The notes: a model not told the origin generated them from the letters alone. A stretch of 64,000 nt of DNA from Saprospiraceae bacterium (GCA_026982695.1 JALSGS010000034.1:310001-374000); one strand, 5' to 3'. Positions 46,801 to 54,571 are shown, counted from the stretch's first letter. Translations and numbers: made by a program.

Positions 46801-47131
46801 TCGAGCAGATCGCATGTGGGCGACACTGGGATGGAAGATAGAAACTTTGTCTTGGCACCCTTTGTGGCCTTTGCGAGGGACTGTGCGCAGTCAGAGCAAT
46901 GGGCACATAGCTCGCCTATTTGAGTCTACTTTAGACTTACTCGCTCATGATGCGCATCGGTGCTTTGTATTGCAACACGTTGATTTACACACGCATTCAG
47001 CAGAGGCTGTGTGGCGGGCTGTAGGCGGGTGGGCTATACTGACGAGGCAAGTGTTACAGGTGCATTTTCCGAGCCATACACTCGAAATATACCTGCACAG
47101 CCCTGTGGCAGGTGTGTTGCTCCGTCTTTAG
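43856..47131 (+). CDS. UvrD/Rep-family helicase, AddA/RexA-like, with degenerate nuclease end
   Basis: 1,091 residues; ATG at 43856 is three bases after the previous stop, and ATG at 43889 is an alternative start. SF1A helicase motifs: ISAGAGSGKTYRLTQEL (Walker A), TTFTQKAAGELQERV, LLIVDEFQDTSPIQL (DExx box), VWVGDPKQSIYGFRGADPAL, VLTYHAAKGLEWPIVVCMDL and LLYVGITRARDYLVWP. This layout and length fit the AddA subunit of the AddAB recombination exonuclease. The C-terminus has the outline of the AddA nuclease domain (LFESTLDLL...VLQHVDLHT), but the DYK of the usual catalytic block is replaced by QHV, so it is probably nuclease-dead. No addB-like gene is adjacent. Confidence 0.88.
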   Translation: MAYLASSNLCAMASDAPTYRIKVISAGAGSGKTYRLTQELVSAIRAGVRPEGVIATTFTQKAAGELQERVRQKLLEEGLVAAAHDLSHALIGTVHSLGVRLLRRFAYEVGVSPQVDIIAEEDHQLLFNQALAAILLPQRVEAIEAHHRRLGLGSLTGSGSDWRHSVRTITEAARANRMGAEVLEQSKQQTIESLLALFPAPMSQEAAAQWEASLANTIAQTCAALRHSEDETVKTRKYIEQLEQVIRRLARGEELEWQVYAQLLRAQVSKKSQEVVVPLVAQLEQHERHPQLRHDLAQYIAHLYDLAQDAIAEYQRYKKQRGLIDYTDMEVLVDRLLDMPQVQAVLAAQLDLLIVDEFQDTSPIQLNIFYKLSKLAKQSVWVGDPKQSIYGFRGADPALMEAVLHMVGGVRSEHVLRHSWRAREQLVWLTNALFSKAFGMDRLGSKTGLPVEQIALIPRRRREGDERWNIPPEAEQMETALWQWHLEPEQGRPTHAWFAEAVAQVLRSRLEEGIVILPKGAQHHRRALPGDVAILCRTNQRCRQVADALHRAGLEAAIARTGLLDTAEARLVIACLHVLVHPDDARAIAEILVLTGAHSLETLIEARLRWKESGRTDRWGAHYDIIRQLDELRAHIAELDSAEVLTYLFDQLDLRRVVLGWGKAEQRLANLEQLMAMAVEYETRCNRLHAAASLGGFLLWLAQKQQRQEDWQAAIASPRAVNVLTYHAAKGLEWPIVVCMDLDQPLRASLWGLTIVGGQDQLDVADILVGRWLRYWVQPYGKMWRHTPLGQRVLKQEVYRNAVQRALTEEARLLYVGITRARDYLVWPTRNRPNTTAWLNRVYLGPEHETATLLDPQDHKTPWQWEGHTVFKETLVRQLPATFDSLPPIQSDPLQWIEQPIGRKSWPSAHVQPTEVDKTAWKPDVIRYANYLEAAKEQDVRAIVAFLRADEPHRNRAQREAMVQALLDRFRAVQLDTMQVVHRADRMWATLGWKIETLSWHPLWPLRGTVRSQSNGHIARLFESTLDLLAHDAHRCFVLQHVDLHTHSAEAVWRAVGGWAILTRQVLQVHFPSHTLEIYLHSPVAGVLLRL

Positions 47132-47165
47132 GAATGTGTGTGTAAGTAGGTATGTGTACCAGATG

Positions 47166-47870
47166 TCATTGTGTGGTTCCTGTCAGCCAGCTGTGCCAAT
47201 GGGCAGGAGGATCGGGTGGTTGGGCATGTCGTGCCAAGATATCTATGAATTGATCTCGGGGGATGGCACGGGCACCAAGGGAGGCCAAGTGAGGGGTTTC
47301 TTGCTGACAGTCAATAAGCACAAATCCTTTTTGCTGCAGGGCCTTTACCAAGCTAATGAAGCCAAACTTGGAGGCGTTGGACACGTGCGAAAACATGCTT
47401 TCACCAAAAAATATGCGGCCAAGTGCTACGCCATATAATCCGCCTACTAGCTGTTCGTTTTGCCATACTTCTACAGAGTGCGCATAACCTGCGCGGTGTA
47501 ATGCTCCATATGCGCGTTGCATCTGGGGCGTAATCCAAGTACCCTCTTGGCCAGCACGGCGGGTGTGTGCACAAGCGCGTATTACTTCATCGAAAGCATT
47601 GTCATAACTTACTGAAAATTTGCGCTGGTTGAAATAAGGGCGCATGCTTTTGTGCACCCTCAGCTCAGAGGGAAATAGTACAAATCGGGGGTCGGGCGAC
47701 CACCAGGCAATCGGTTCGCCTTTGCTATACCATGGGAAGATACCTATGCGATAGGCATGCAGAAGCCGTGGTAGGTTTAGGTCGCCTCCTAGTGCCACCA
47801 GCCCTTGGGGAGGTGCTTTTCGCGGATCGGGAAATGCCGTACTTTCTTTACTAAGCCAAAATATGGGCAT
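47166..47870 (-). CDS. aat: Leucyl/phenylalanyl-tRNA--protein transferase
   Basis: 234 residues, the usual length. It adds Leu or Phe from charged tRNA to proteins with N-terminal Arg or Lys, creating primary N-degrons. Diagnostic blocks: GIFPWYSKGEPIAWWSPDPR, FVLFPSELRVHKSM, TWITPQMQRAYGALHRAGYA, HSVEVWQNEQLVGGLYGVAL, FFGESMFSHVSNASKFGFIS and FVLIDCQQETPHLASLGAR. It lies 83 bases downstream of clpS on the same strand; ClpS recognises exactly the residues Aat adds. Clustering of the two points to a working leucine/N-degron pathway. Confidence 0.97.
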   Translation of the reverse strand: MPIFWLSKESTAFPDPRKAPPQGLVALGGDLNLPRLLHAYRIGIFPWYSKGEPIAWWSPDPRFVLFPSELRVHKSMRPYFNQRKFSVSYDNAFDEVIRACAHTRRAGQEGTWITPQMQRAYGALHRAGYAHSVEVWQNEQLVGGLYGVALGRIFFGESMFSHVSNASKFGFISLVKALQQKGFVLIDCQQETPHLASLGARAIPRDQFIDILARHAQPPDPPAHWHSWLTGTTQ

Positions 47871-47953
47871 GAATGGAGAAAGTTGTTCGACGTACAGAGA
47901 TCAGCTGCCATTCGATGACGTGCTATGTAGCCGTTTGCAGCCAAGGAGAAGAA

Positions 47954-48292
47954 TCAGGATTCAATAACGGCCGATAGTCCGCGATCTATAAGTGCATCTT
48001 TTAGCGGATGAAGCTCGTCGAAGCTACCTGTTTTCACAGTTGCTTTCCCCTTGAAATGAATGATGATAGCCAACTGCTCAGCCTGTTCGAAACTGTGACC
48101 CAATATTTCTATAAAGCATTGAATGACCCAGTCAAAAGTGTTGACATCATCGTTGTACACCACGAGGTGGACTTCTTTTTCCACTTCGCCTTCAGCATCG
48201 TCCACGACGAGCTCCTCCTCTTCGGGTTGGCTTTGGCCAAGCAATGTATGCAAGTGAAGCGAATTGATATTTAACTCACTTTCGTACGGCAT
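47954..48292 (-). CDS. clpS: Clp protease adaptor ClpS
   Basis: 112 residues from the ATG at 48292 (MPYESELNINS). The adaptor binds N-terminal Leu, Phe, Tyr or Trp and hands the substrate to the ClpAP-type protease. The core fold begins VHLVVYNDDVNTFDWVI, with the conserved Asn-Asp-Asp that grips the substrate amino group, and IIIHFKGKATVKTG contains the conserved pocket histidine. Where E. coli ClpS has the gatekeeper Met40 this protein has Phe, which could alter selectivity. The N-terminal extension is strongly acidic (QPEEEELVVDDAEGEVEKE). aat follows on the same strand. Confidence 0.94.
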   Translation of the reverse strand: MPYESELNINSLHLHTLLGQSQPEEEELVVDDAEGEVEKEVHLVVYNDDVNTFDWVIQCFIEILGHSFEQAEQLAIIIHFKGKATVKTGSFDELHPLKDALIDRGLSAVIES

Positions 48293-48422
48293 TTTATGAT
48301 TGCACGTTTTGTAAATATGCCTAAAGCGCATGAATTGAAGGGGATTGTCACGTTGCAATGAGGTATGGTGCTCAGCAAGTACGCTACATCCCCCCACTGT
48401 GGTTATTCAAAACAAGTGATGG

Positions 48423-48890
48423 TCAGATTGCTGCCAGTACAGTTTTGATAGCTTCAAAGTTGGGCAGGTCGCCTGCATTGTCCAACACTTCGGCATATCG
48501 AATGGTTCCCTGTCCGTCGATTACAAAAGCTGCGCGTTTGGCTACTCCCTTTAAGCCTAATACAAATTCTTTGTACAGGGCACCGTAGGCTTGTGCTGCT
48601 TCTTTGTTGAAATCGGACAGAAGTGGAAAGTTGAGTTTTTGATCTTCTTTGAAGCGTGCCAAGCAAAATGGAGAATCCACGGATGCTGCCAGTACTTGTG
48701 CGTTGAGGTTTTCGTAGGTAGCTATATCGTCGCGGATGGTGCACAGCTCAGTAGTGCATACGCTAGTAAAGGCAAAGGGAAAAAAGAGTAGTACGACAGG
48801 TTGTCCTTTGTAATTGTCGAGTGATACCATGTTTTTTTCGGTATCGGGTAACGTGAAGCCAGGAGCTTTGTCTCCAACTTTGAGTGCCAT
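48423..48890 (-). CDS. Peroxiredoxin of the AhpC/TSA superfamily, AhpE-like
   Basis: 155 residues from the ATG at 48890; the frame is open upstream to 48938, but the promoter box lies there. MALKVGDKAPGFTLPDTEKN is the family start, and LLFFPFAFTSVCTTELCTIR holds the peroxidatic cysteine, here within VCTTELC, so a second cysteine four residues on is available for resolving. The conserved arginine is probably in KRAAFVIDGQG. It differs from the Bcp-type enzyme at 16918 by the longer PFAFTSVC block. Role: detoxifying peroxides in the cytoplasm. It has its own promoter and is followed, 130 bases on, by clpS. Confidence 0.92.
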   Translation of the reverse strand: MALKVGDKAPGFTLPDTEKNMVSLDNYKGQPVVLLFFPFAFTSVCTTELCTIRDDIATYENLNAQVLAASVDSPFCLARFKEDQKLNFPLLSDFNKEAAQAYGALYKEFVLGLKGVAKRAAFVIDGQGTIRYAEVLDNAGDLPNFEAIKTVLAAI

Positions 48891-48925
48891 ATAATTATAT
48901 TTTTTGGATGTGATGGAGTGTGTGA

Positions 48926-48933
48926 CAAAGATA
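48926..48933 (-). promoter_or_regulatory. -7 promoter box TATCTTTG of the peroxiredoxin gene
   Basis: Plus strand CAAAGATA. Predicted start near 48919, 29 bases before the chosen ATG at 48890. Confidence 0.72.
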
Positions 48934-49010
48934 ATCAAATCTAATGCGATGAGGATAAAGTGTATAAAGGCATGGTATGTATCGGGGCGACACAGTACTA
49001 TATCTTTTTG

Positions 49011-49020
49011 TTGTTTTGCG
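49011..49020 (+). promoter_or_regulatory. Possible -7 box TATCTTTTTG of the DMT exporter gene
   Basis: Differs from TAnnTTTG by two extra T residues. It lies 20 bases upstream of the ATG at 49041, in the expected place. Confidence 0.4.
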
Positions 49021-49040
49021 CTCAGTATTAAAGCGCGCGT

Positions 49041-49931
49041 ATGAGTCCTGAACGCAGAGCATATTTAGAATTGCACGTGGCGGTATTGCTGTTCGGCTTT
49101 ACCGCCATTTTGGGCGATCTGATCGGCCTTTCAGCACTTACATTGGTATGGTGGCGCGTGGCACTTACTACTTTCAGTTTGCTTTTTATCGTTCGGGTGA
49201 GGAAGTTATGGGCATCATTGCCCGTGCGGTTGTGGCGCAATTATGCGGGTATTGGCGTATTGGTAGCCCTACATTGGTTGACGTTTTATGGTGCGATCAA
49301 GTTGGCCAATGCCTCTATTGCTTTGGTGTGTATGGCCACCACTTCTTTTTTTACAGCTTTGCTCGAACCAGCCATTTTGCGACAGCGTGTCAAAGGGTTT
49401 GAAATTTTTTTGGGCTTGCTGATCATACCTGGCATGACGTTGATCGTGCAACACACAGATTGGGACATGCAGTGGGGCATTGTCGTGGGGTTGTGTTCGG
49501 CCTTTTTAGCTGCGTTGTTTAGCACGCTCAACAAAAAGCTCATTGTGCACGCCTCTTCCCTTGACATTACCTTTATCGAGTTGGGTACTTCGTGGGTTTT
49601 TCTGTCTTTGCTGTTGCCAACCTATGTATGGCTTGTGCCTGAGGCTCCCTTTTGGCCTACGCTACGCGATTGGGTATATCTGTTGGTGCTGTCGTTGTTG
49701 TGCACTACACTGGCGTATGTGTTGGCCTTGCGTGCACTCAATTATTTGTCGGCTTTTGCGGCCAATCTTACCGTCAATTTGGAGCCTGTTTATGGCATTG
49801 CACTGGCGTGGTTGGTGCTTCGAGAGTATGAGGAGTTGGATAGTGGTTTTTACTGGGGGGTAGTGATCATTTTGCTGGCGGTGTTGAGTTATCCTTTTTT
49901 ACGCAAGCGCTATGAGAAGGTGATGGGATAG
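49041..49931 (+). CDS. EamA-family (drug/metabolite) transporter
   Basis: 296 residues with ten predicted membrane helices in two EamA repeats (about residues 8-135 and 150-285). LHVAVLLFGFTAILGDLIGL opens the first repeat and WWRVALTTFSLLFIVRVRKL follows; the second repeat has GLCSAFLAALFSTLNKKLIV and LEPVYGIALAWLVLREYEEL, a typical DMT end. The substrate is unknown; amino acid or metabolite export is common for the family. It is convergent with the O-antigen-ligase-like gene (15-base gap). Confidence 0.9.
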   Translation: MSPERRAYLELHVAVLLFGFTAILGDLIGLSALTLVWWRVALTTFSLLFIVRVRKLWASLPVRLWRNYAGIGVLVALHWLTFYGAIKLANASIALVCMATTSFFTALLEPAILRQRVKGFEIFLGLLIIPGMTLIVQHTDWDMQWGIVVGLCSAFLAALFSTLNKKLIVHASSLDITFIELGTSWVFLSLLLPTYVWLVPEAPFWPTLRDWVYLLVLSLLCTTLAYVLALRALNYLSAFAANLTVNLEPVYGIALAWLVLREYEELDSGFYWGVVIILLAVLSYPFLRKRYEKVMG

Positions 49932-49946
49932 GTGTTTCACAGAGTT

Positions 49947-51407
49947 CTATGCTTTGCTTGCCGTGTGTTGTTGGGATCTGTTGTCGAGATCTGCGTTGAC
50001 TAATAGTGCCAATGAGAGGAAGAAAAACGGTCCAACTTTGTCCGTTTCGATGAGGTCATTAATGAGCAGCAACGTACAAATGACCAATAGGCTGAGCAAG
50101 GCGATGAGCACAAGGTGTCGTGCTTCTTCGTTTTCGGTTTCATGGTAGATTGCTTCACCGCGTAGCAAGGCGTAGAAGAGGAGCGAAAGGAAGATGAGCA
50201 GGCCCGGTATGCCCTGCTCAATGGCGGTCATGAGGTAGTAGCTGTGGACGCCCGAGCTGTCTTTGTTGTCGCTTACATAGGTGCGAAAACTGGTGACGGT
50301 ATAGGGCCAATAGTGTTCGAAAAAGTTGCCAGGGCCAAAACCCACCAGTGGGCGATCGAGGACCATATGCACGCCTGCCACCCAACGATAGACGCGCTCC
50401 ATGGTGCTGATGTCCTGTCCTTTGAAGGTGGCTTCGAGCAGGTTGTCGAAGTCGTAGTGGGTAATGGTGCGTTCATAGTCAGGTGCTAGGTCGAGGTATT
50501 TGTTTTGGTGTGCCAGCCACGTCAAAGTGCCAATGGTGAGGCTCACGGCTACAGTTAGCGTAAGGCGCATTAGCCGCATGCGGATAATGAGGTAGCCTAT
50601 TGCTGCGACCAAGATGGCGCCATAGGCGGCACGCGTATAGGAAAGTTGTACGGCTGCTAAAGCCAGCAAGGTCATCAGCGTCAGCAGCCACCATTTTGGC
50701 GAAAGGTGCTTGTACCACTTTCGCCCATACCACAGAAAGGGCAAAAAAACTGATGCAAGGCAGGCATACGCTACGTGGTTGCGGTAGAAGGGACGCACTA
50801 CCTTGTTGATGTCTTTGAACGAAAAGCCGTATTGTGCATGGCGTACTTCGACGTAGAGGATCGTTAAGGCTAGTGGAATGCCTACCACCCAGATGAGCCA
50901 CCGCATGTGGCGCGTTTGTCGTAATAGACTACCTGCTAGAAAGTAGAAGGGGATGACATACCACAATTTGGCTAAAAAAAACTTGACGGCAAAGAGCTTG
51001 TTTTGGGCGGTTAATGCTGTCAGTAAAATCCATCCCAGGTGGGCCAGTAGCAAGATGGTAAGTGGATGCACCAGCCGCTCCATGCGCCACTGTGCCGGCG
51101 GTCGCTGCAGTGCCCATAAGACGGCCGATGCCGTCACGAGCCACATGAGTGGTTCAGAAGGCATGTCGGTGTTGAAACCACCTGGCAAACCCATCTCTGT
51201 AGAGAGGGGAATGGTGGCCCACATCAGATAAAAAACAGTGCGCAAGTCGGCAAGCGTCCACCACACGAGCAGTAGTCCAAAAGGTACGGCCAAAAATAGC
51301 GGCTGTTGCTGCCATGCGGCCAATGCCAGCGCACCAAACCACACTGTAGCTGTACCCCATAGTATGGAGCGCATTTGGCTGGGCGTTATGGACGAAGTGG
51401 CTGTCAC
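49947..51407 (-). CDS. O-antigen ligase/polymerase-like membrane protein
   Basis: 486 residues with about eleven to twelve membrane helices. The long periplasmic loop with RWVAGVHMVLDRPLVGFGPG and FRTYVSDNKDSSGVHSYYLM is the Wzy_C/WaaL signature: a glycine-rich GxGPG segment followed, about 40 residues on, by the HSxYL histidine. The protein either polymerises or attaches a lipid-linked glycan at the outer face of the inner membrane. It follows the chain-length gene by 19 bases, so both form one operon for a surface polysaccharide; no glycosyltransferase genes are next to it. Confidence 0.86.
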   Translation of the reverse strand: MTATSSITPSQMRSILWGTATVWFGALALAAWQQQPLFLAVPFGLLLVWWTLADLRTVFYLMWATIPLSTEMGLPGGFNTDMPSEPLMWLVTASAVLWALQRPPAQWRMERLVHPLTILLLAHLGWILLTALTAQNKLFAVKFFLAKLWYVIPFYFLAGSLLRQTRHMRWLIWVVGIPLALTILYVEVRHAQYGFSFKDINKVVRPFYRNHVAYACLASVFLPFLWYGRKWYKHLSPKWWLLTLMTLLALAAVQLSYTRAAYGAILVAAIGYLIIRMRLMRLTLTVAVSLTIGTLTWLAHQNKYLDLAPDYERTITHYDFDNLLEATFKGQDISTMERVYRWVAGVHMVLDRPLVGFGPGNFFEHYWPYTVTSFRTYVSDNKDSSGVHSYYLMTAIEQGIPGLLIFLSLLFYALLRGEAIYHETENEEARHLVLIALLSLLVICTLLLINDLIETDKVGPFFFLSLALLVNADLDNRSQQHTASKA

Positions 51408-51426
51408 GTAGTTTTCCTTTGGCAGG

Positions 51427-52527
51427 TCAGTCTTGCCAGATTTGGCGCCAGTCTAGCTGGCGATAGTGCTCGAATACCAACACGCTTAACACGACAAACA
51501 GTAGCGAAGCAAGGGTAGCTGCCACTACTGTAAGGGTGCGCAGTGGCCGCGATTTGACTACAGCTGGCTCAGCTGGCTCGAGTAGGTGAAGCGCAGGTAC
51601 TTGGGCCTGATAAGCCGCTTCGATTTGTTTGAGCCGCTCGCGATCTTCGGCCAGCTTGCTGTTGATTTGTCGGTACTGCTGTTCGAGTGCTTCCACTCGT
51701 GCCAAGCCTGCGTTAAAGCGATCGATGAGCGAACGGGTATTTTTTAGCTCTTCTTCCATGGCACGTACCCGTGCTTGCAAGAATAGGAGTGTGTCGCGTG
51801 GTACGTGAGGGCTCTGTTGTAGCACCTGTAGGCGCGTTTTGTTCAGCGTTAGGTTCGCTTCGGTGCGCACAGCAAGGCTAGCCAAGATCTCTCCCTGTGA
51901 ACGCGTGCTGAAGATGCCGAATTGCTGCCGCAGTTGCTGGAGTGAATCGGCCAAGAGCTGGAGCGTGGCTTCCTTTTCGGCAATGCTCTGCCTGTAGGTG
52001 CGGAGCAGCTGGCTTTGGCTGTTTTTGATGAGCCGCAAGGCGATGGCATTGATCTTCTCGCGTGCCGCATTGGCCATTTGGGCAGCCAGCTCTTTGTCCG
52101 TGTCCTCGACACTGATTTCCAGGGCTCCTTCTTTTGTCTTTTTCACTTTGTAATGATCAGAAAGCGTCTCGACCACATAATAAGGAGCGAGCGGATCATT
52201 GCGATCGATTTCGTAGTGCTCGTACAGGTTGAAGGAATCGATGAGAAACTGCATCAGCTCGCCTGACTGGGCAATGGATATGAGGCGGTCTACGTCATCT
52301 TTTGTGCCATAATACTTGATGTTGGTATTGGAGGTGGCACCAAAAGCTTCGGGCTTTTGTAAGTCGGTGCTGGCAGCATAAAAAGTAGTGTGTGACTTGT
52401 AGTACACAGGAGCAAGGCATACGGCAACAATAGTCACCACTGCAGTGGCAAATGGCACGCCAAGGATGAATCTTCGCTGCTGGTAAAGTGTACGTAACAC
52501 TTCCAACAGACTGTAACTGTGCTCCAT
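51427..52527 (-). CDS. Wzz-type polysaccharide chain-length regulator
   Basis: 366 residues from the ATG at 52527 (MEHSYSLLEVLRTLYQQRRF). Two membrane helices at the ends (about residues 21-41, GVPFATAVVTIVAVCLAPVY, and 325-345, TLTVVAATLASLLFVVLSVL) bracket a large periplasmic region with a long coiled coil (about 150-300; LLADSLQQLRQQFG, RVRAMEEELKNTRSLIDRF, YRQINSKLAEDRERLKQIEA). The proline-rich segment before helix 2 (LLEPAEPAVVKSRPLRTLTV) is typical of the Wzz/GNVR family. No kinase domain is attached, so this is the O-antigen-type form. It leads the operon with the ligase/polymerase gene. Confidence 0.88.
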   Translation of the reverse strand: MEHSYSLLEVLRTLYQQRRFILGVPFATAVVTIVAVCLAPVYYKSHTTFYAASTDLQKPEAFGATSNTNIKYYGTKDDVDRLISIAQSGELMQFLIDSFNLYEHYEIDRNDPLAPYYVVETLSDHYKVKKTKEGALEISVEDTDKELAAQMANAAREKINAIALRLIKNSQSQLLRTYRQSIAEKEATLQLLADSLQQLRQQFGIFSTRSQGEILASLAVRTEANLTLNKTRLQVLQQSPHVPRDTLLFLQARVRAMEEELKNTRSLIDRFNAGLARVEALEQQYRQINSKLAEDRERLKQIEAAYQAQVPALHLLEPAEPAVVKSRPLRTLTVVAATLASLLFVVLSVLVFEHYRQLDWRQIWQD

Positions 52528-52569
52528 AAGTTTAAAAAATTGGCTTGACAATCAAAGGCTCGCAAAGGG

Positions 52570-52595
52570 TTGCCGCATTTGCGTGTACGCGGCAA
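52570..52595. promoter_or_regulatory. Inverted repeat at the transcript start of the wzz-like operon
   Basis: TTGCCGC (52570-52576) and GCGGCAA (52589-52595) are perfect arms 12 bases apart. One arm runs into the -7 box and the other covers the first transcribed bases, a classic operator position; a 5' hairpin in the RNA is the alternative. Confidence 0.5.
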
Positions 52596-52600
52596 AAGTA
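52593..52600 (-). promoter_or_regulatory. -7 promoter box TACTTTTG of the wzz-like operon
   Basis: Plus strand CAAAAGTA. Predicted start near 52586, about 59 bases before the ATG at 52527. The remaining gap to 52829 holds only weak matches for the divergent gene, such as AATATTTG at 52715-52722. Confidence 0.65.
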
Positions 52601-52829
52601 GAAAAACCCCAAAGAAGAAAAGAGAAGTACTACATGCCTTTTGTTTGTCGTGACCGTGTAGTTTGAAGTTCGAATTTGTCAGCTGTTGGCAAACAGAGCG
52701 CTCTTAGGGTCAAGAATATTTGCCTTAGCTTTTATTTGGCTTGCCATTGAACAAGTCAAGCTACCATAGGCTGATATGTGCAGCTTTCAGCACTGCTCAT
52801 GATTGTCCTTTTACTTTTAATTATATCTT

Positions 52830-54500
52830 ATGACTCGGGTATTATTCGTATTTTTTTTCATCGAGACTTTACTTGCTTTCCCATTATGGGCTCAACGTAC
52901 GGTAGGTGTATTGAGCTACGATCCCGATCTCAGTTTTCCAGGTTACAACTTGCTCTACCCACTCAATCAGCCCAATGTATACTTGTTGGACAATTGTGGG
53001 CGTATCGTGCACGTGTGGGAAGATGAGGCAGATTTTCGCCCTGGCGTGACGGCCTATTTATTACCCGATGGAAAGTTGGTGAAGACCAAGCGGCCTTCAT
53101 TTTTTGCTGCCGACCCTATTTGGGCAGGTGGAGGTGGCGCTACAGTCGAAATTAGAGACTGGGACAACAACCTATTGTGGAGCTTTACGCAAAATGACTC
53201 CCTGCGCCGCTTGCATCACGATGTACAAGTACTCCCAAATGGAAATATTTTGATGATTTCTTGGGAGCTGAAAACTCAGGACGAAGCAATTGCAGCAGGA
53301 AGAGATCCCGCCCTTTTAAACGAAGAGGTCTTGTGGCCCGATTACATACTCGAAGTGGATCCACTTACCGACTCGATTGTTTGGGAGTGGCATGCATGGG
53401 ACCACCTCATACAAGATTATGATAGTACAAAGGCCAACTATGGCGTAGTTGAAGATCATCCCGAGCTGATCGATGTCAATTGGGATACAAATGATGGTAA
53501 AGCCGACTGGATGCACGTCAATTTTATTGACTACAATGAGGAGTACGACCAAATCATGATCAGTGTGCCCACTTTCAACGAGTTTTGGGTGATTGATCAT
53601 TCTACAACGAAAGCAGAAGCGGCAGGGCATACAGGAGGCCTTGCAGGACGAGGTGGCGATTTGCTATATCGTTGGGGCAATCCAGCGACTTATCGTCGTG
53701 GTACGGCTACTGATCAAAAACTCTTTTTTCAGCACGACACACATTGGATCGACGATTTCATCGATCCGGATGCACCTCTGTATGGCAAAGTGGCTCTGTT
53801 CAACAATCGCGCAGGAGCCAATTTTTCTACGGCCCATGTACTTTCTCTACCTTTTGATCCTGTGAGTTGGACTTATCCCATGGAGGGGCTTACGTGGGGC
53901 CCGTCATCTTTTGACGTCACTTTGATGTATCCTGATGATTCCACGCGCATGTACTCCAATATTGTGTCAAGTGTACAAGTGTTGCCCAATGGCAACTTTT
54001 TGGTATGTGTGGGGCGTTGGGGGTATTCCTTTGAAATCACCCCTCAGCAGCAGATCGTTTGGGAATATGTAACGCCTTTAGCTAATGGGCAGCCTGTGAA
54101 CCAAGGCGATAGCTTGCACATCAATCAAAATTTGACCTTCAATATAAAGCGATATCCGGCTGACTATGCAGCTTTTCAGGGGAAAGACCTCTCACCTAAG
54201 GGATATATCGAGCTCAATCCTGACACTACCTTCTGTGATCAGTTGTTGCCGACTACAGAATTGGGCGTGTTTACAGCTCTAAAGCTTTACCCCAATCCCA
54301 CGACCGACTTGCTGGTGTTGGAATGGTTGGATGAGGCATCGTCTGGCATTGTCGCTATATACGATATATTGGGGCGTGAGATGCTGCGTTGGCACAGCCG
54401 TGAAGGCCGCCGCAAGTACGTTGACGTGTCTGGATGGCTGTCTGGTGTGTATTTGGTGAAAGTTGATGGATATGTAGCACATAAGGTGCTCGTATATTGA
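52830..54500 (+). CDS. Secreted arylsulfotransferase (ASST) family protein with T9SS type A sorting domain
   Basis: 556 residues. Signal peptide RVLFVFFFIETLLAFPLWAQ. The body is a beta-propeller of the bacterial ASST family: NVYLLDNCGRIVHVWEDEAD, LLPDGKLVKTKRPSFFA, LHHDVQVLPNGNILMISWEL, DYILEVDPLTDSIVWEWHAW, MHVNFIDYNEEYDQIMISVP, FFQHDTHWIDDF and VQVLPNGNFLVCVGRWGYSF. Several histidines in these blocks are candidates for the sulfate-accepting residue of PAPS-independent sulfotransferases. The C-terminal 80 residues (LKLYPNPTTDLLVLEWLDEA) are a type A sorting domain, so the enzyme should be shown at the cell surface or released, unlike the periplasmic enterobacterial enzyme. Donor and acceptor are unknown. 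It stands divergent from the polysaccharide operon. Confidence 0.88.
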   Translation: MTRVLFVFFFIETLLAFPLWAQRTVGVLSYDPDLSFPGYNLLYPLNQPNVYLLDNCGRIVHVWEDEADFRPGVTAYLLPDGKLVKTKRPSFFAADPIWAGGGGATVEIRDWDNNLLWSFTQNDSLRRLHHDVQVLPNGNILMISWELKTQDEAIAAGRDPALLNEEVLWPDYILEVDPLTDSIVWEWHAWDHLIQDYDSTKANYGVVEDHPELIDVNWDTNDGKADWMHVNFIDYNEEYDQIMISVPTFNEFWVIDHSTTKAEAAGHTGGLAGRGGDLLYRWGNPATYRRGTATDQKLFFQHDTHWIDDFIDPDAPLYGKVALFNNRAGANFSTAHVLSLPFDPVSWTYPMEGLTWGPSSFDVTLMYPDDSTRMYSNIVSSVQVLPNGNFLVCVGRWGYSFEITPQQQIVWEYVTPLANGQPVNQGDSLHINQNLTFNIKRYPADYAAFQGKDLSPKGYIELNPDTTFCDQLLPTTELGVFTALKLYPNPTTDLLVLEWLDEASSGIVAIYDILGREMLRWHSREGRRKYVDVSGWLSGVYLVKVDGYVAHKVLVY

Positions 54501-54533
54501 TGATGCCTTGGTTGCCAGCAAAAAGAAATGCAC

Positions 54534-54563
54534 AGCCGCAATGGGTTTCTTTCCGTTGCGGCT
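54534..54563. terminator. Shared hairpin between convergent genes
   Basis: AGCCGCAA (54534-54541) pairs with TTGCGGCT (54556-54563) around a 14-base loop. On the minus strand it is followed, after a short spacer, by a T-rich stretch (54524-54530 in plus AAAAAGAAA form), so it best serves the BatD-like gene; it may also stop the sulfotransferase transcript. Confidence 0.55.
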
Positions 54564-54571
54564 ATTTGGCA

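Noticed and set aside
47112-47438. 108-codon plus-strand frame over the 3' end of aat
   Set aside because: Antisense to conserved aat motifs.
52778-53026. 82-codon plus-strand frame overlapping the start of the arylsulfotransferase
   Set aside because: Different frame over a clear signal peptide and first propeller blade; a shadow.
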